Source: Flammula alnicola (taxonomy: Eukaryota > Basidiomycota > Agaricomycetes > Agaricales > Strophariaceae). From it: a stretch of 64,000 bases of DNA. Shown here piece after piece: positions 62,123 through 64,000 of this stretch (positions are counted from its first letter, which is position 1; the number at the start of each line of letters is the position of its first letter). Both the position numbers and the translations under genes were made by a program. The stretch is taken from NCBI GenBank assembly GCA_015499995.1, contig JADNRV010000091.1, forward strand, positions 153,871 through 217,870, in the 5' to 3' direction. The notes beneath the pieces were generated by a model. That model saw only the letters and a list, made by a program, of their open reading frames with translations, was not told where the DNA came from and searched no databases.

Positions 62123-64000
62123 TCAGCTCTTGTATGTTCCCCTCGATCTCCCACGAGAATGGCGGTAAACAATGCTGTTCTCGTCGCCAAATGGAAGGAT
62201 CAAAGCAGTTGTAAATCCTGCGCTGATGGATGCCTCCATGGCAGAAGCAAGGTCCTTGCTGCCAGTGAGAGCGAGACTAGGAAGCTCCGATGTTGACCAA
62301 CCAGGGAATGTACGAGTACGATGAGAACTTTTCAAGTCTAGGCTAGAGACGTCGAGAGGAAGCCTGCGAATGAGCTCCTCAGCCAACATCTCCGCGTTCT
62401 TCACGTTGGTGATGAGAGGAATCACAAGTCCAGCCATATGACGAGTGTGATAACCCTTACTCATGTAGCTAGCGCGTCGACGATAGTGATTCTTGGAAGG
62501 TAGATTGATATACATGTCATAAGATTGTTCGCCAAATGCTGGGTCAACGAATATTCCTACTTGGTTTGTCACGGCTTGTCCTCGCCGAGGGTTTCGAGGT
62601 ACTAAAGGAAAGAAAAATTGTGAGCAAGAGAAGAAAGATTGATAAAATATACGCATACCTTGCAAAGGAACATTGTGTTCAGTCAAGAAATCCGCCGTTC
62701 CAGACGTAGCAAAATGTGTAACCTGCGCACTGAGTTTCTGCACCAACAAGAAGCTCAACTTTTCGTGATAGCTTCCAATCTAGAAAAGAATATTCTTCTT
62801 GGCAGGACGATACCAGCGCCTTGAGGTAAGCTTCATACTTGTCATGACGGAAGCAAGCGACTTCACCTGTCGAGGCTATTTCCACACCGAGGACAGGATC
62901 GGCAGCAGACAAGCGACTGAAGCTGAACTGTGGTACCTTGACCCGACATAGTTGGTGGAAGACCGAGTCGGGATAAGACTCAACTGGGATATCAAGCATG
63001 GCCTTGGTAGCCATCTCGATAGCATCGACGTCAACGCCCATCACCTTCGAGAGAATGGGAACGAGCGAGCGGCACACAGATTGCACTCGATGACCTTGAT
63101 CTCATTGTTCTTGGCTATGAACTGGATGTTGAATGGGCCAGTGACATTGAGTGCATTGCCGATCTTCGCCGTCGCTTCTTCGATCTGTTTAACGGTCTGA
63201 GGATCCAGGTCTTGAGGAGGATGAATAAGCGTGGCATCTCCTGAATGCACCCCAGCATTCTCTACGTGCTCGGAGATATAGTGCATAACCATCTTTCCGT
63301 CCTTTGCAATGGCGTCCATCTCGATCTTTTTCGCCTGCTCGATATACTTCGAGATAACGACTGGATGGTCTCTCGACACCTCCACAGCCTGTGTCAAGTA
63401 ATTGGAGAGATCGTCGCTGGTCGAGACGACATTCATTGCAGCACCCGACAGGACATACGAAGGCCTGACGAGCACAGGGTACCCGACTTTGTCGCAGAAC
63501 TCAGTCGCAGCCTTGAAGCTCATCAGCTCCTTCCACAGAGGCTGATCGACACCAAGGCACGAGAACTTGTATCGGTTCTCCATGTGGCGATATTGTTCGG
63601 TGTCTGGCCTCCCATGGAAAGGATGACTCCACAAGAGCTCTCGATGTTGCAGATGTCGAGGATGGTCTCCAAGCTGATGTTCTCGAAGTATAGTCGATCT
63701 GCCTCATTGTAATCGGTGCTGACAGTTTCCGGGTTGTAGTTGACCATAACGGTGGGCAAACCTTGATCACGAAGTGTCCTGATCGCGCGCGGACAGCACA
63801 CCAATCGAACTCGACAGAGGAACTGATGCGATACACACCGAGCCAAGGACGATGACAACACGGTCTGTGAAATTGATATCGTGCTCGACGGCGTTGTAGG
63901 TCATGTAGAGGTAGTTGGTGTAAGCAGGGAACTCGGTGGCTACGGTATCGATCTGCTGCTTGACGAATGCGAATGGCGAGATACTGGCTTCCTGGTGAAG
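62123..64000 (-). pseudogene. URA2-type carbamoyl-phosphate synthetase fragment, 5' end outside the window
   Basis: URA2 is the CPSase-ATCase fusion of pyrimidine synthesis. Visible pieces of the second half of the CPSase are [116 protein letters not shown] and [20 protein letters not shown] linker follows (DMYINLPSKNHYRRRASYMS), then the start of the inactive DHOase-like region (SSHRTRTFPGW, ISAGFTTALILPFGDENSIV), where it ends abruptly at a retroelement relic. The ATCase domain is absent. Many small deletions break the frame (for example after AARSFPF and around DSVFHQLCR), so this is a decayed partial copy. Confidence 0.7.

Overview
The window looks like nuclear chromosome from an Agaricomycete (mushroom-type basidiomycete). 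Genes are compact and broken by many short (roughly 50-70 nt) GT-AG introns. Neighbours are often divergent pairs with 150-300 bp between start codons. Marker genes include a GT4-type fungal trehalose phosphorylase, a DUF6593-type small protein and large Agaricomycete transposase-like proteins. Family names rest on recognising conserved motifs by eye; no database search was run.

Region 1 (1-20.9 kb): the 3' part of a long Ser/Pro-rich protein, a DUF6593-like gene, a BTB-domain protein, a broken NTAQ1-like gene, a small Ser-rich ORF, ATP12 (F1-ATPase assembly), MSH3 (mismatch repair) and POL5/MYBBP1A (rDNA transcription and ribosome biogenesis). Several of these conserved genes need one extra base to stay in frame, so either the consensus contains indel errors or some copies are decaying.

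Region 2 (21-48 kb): a well-preserved housekeeping block. It holds a CxxC-tailed hypothetical protein, trehalose phosphorylase, a divergent TFIIB-type protein, a PAP2 lipid phosphatase, PP4 regulatory subunit 2, FYV7, eIF1 (SUI1), the 27-kDa tri-snRNP protein, an RRM protein, cap-binding protein CBP20, proteasome ATPase RPT3, pyrroline-5-carboxylate reductase, a single-pass membrane protein, phosphoserine aminotransferase (very GC-rich) and a Ser/Pro-rich hypothetical. The genes are functionally mixed (translation, splicing, proteolysis, amino-acid synthesis) and do not form a pathway cluster.

Region 3 (48-64 kb): gene-poor and rearranged. It begins with a non-coding stretch containing ten ACGCGT palindromes in about 0.7 kb, followed by a 125-bp tandem repeat. 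Then comes a run of gene fragments all on the minus strand: an internally deleted polyketide synthase, a Ras-GEF (LTE1-like) piece, the N-terminus of sulfite reductase beta subunit, an apparently complete large transposase-like gene, a reverse-transcriptase relic and a truncated URA2 (CPSase) copy running off the window. Same-orientation, intron-bearing fragments of unrelated genes suggest capture by a mobile element, possibly a Helitron, or accumulation of segmental duplicates. This is the part most worth a second look.
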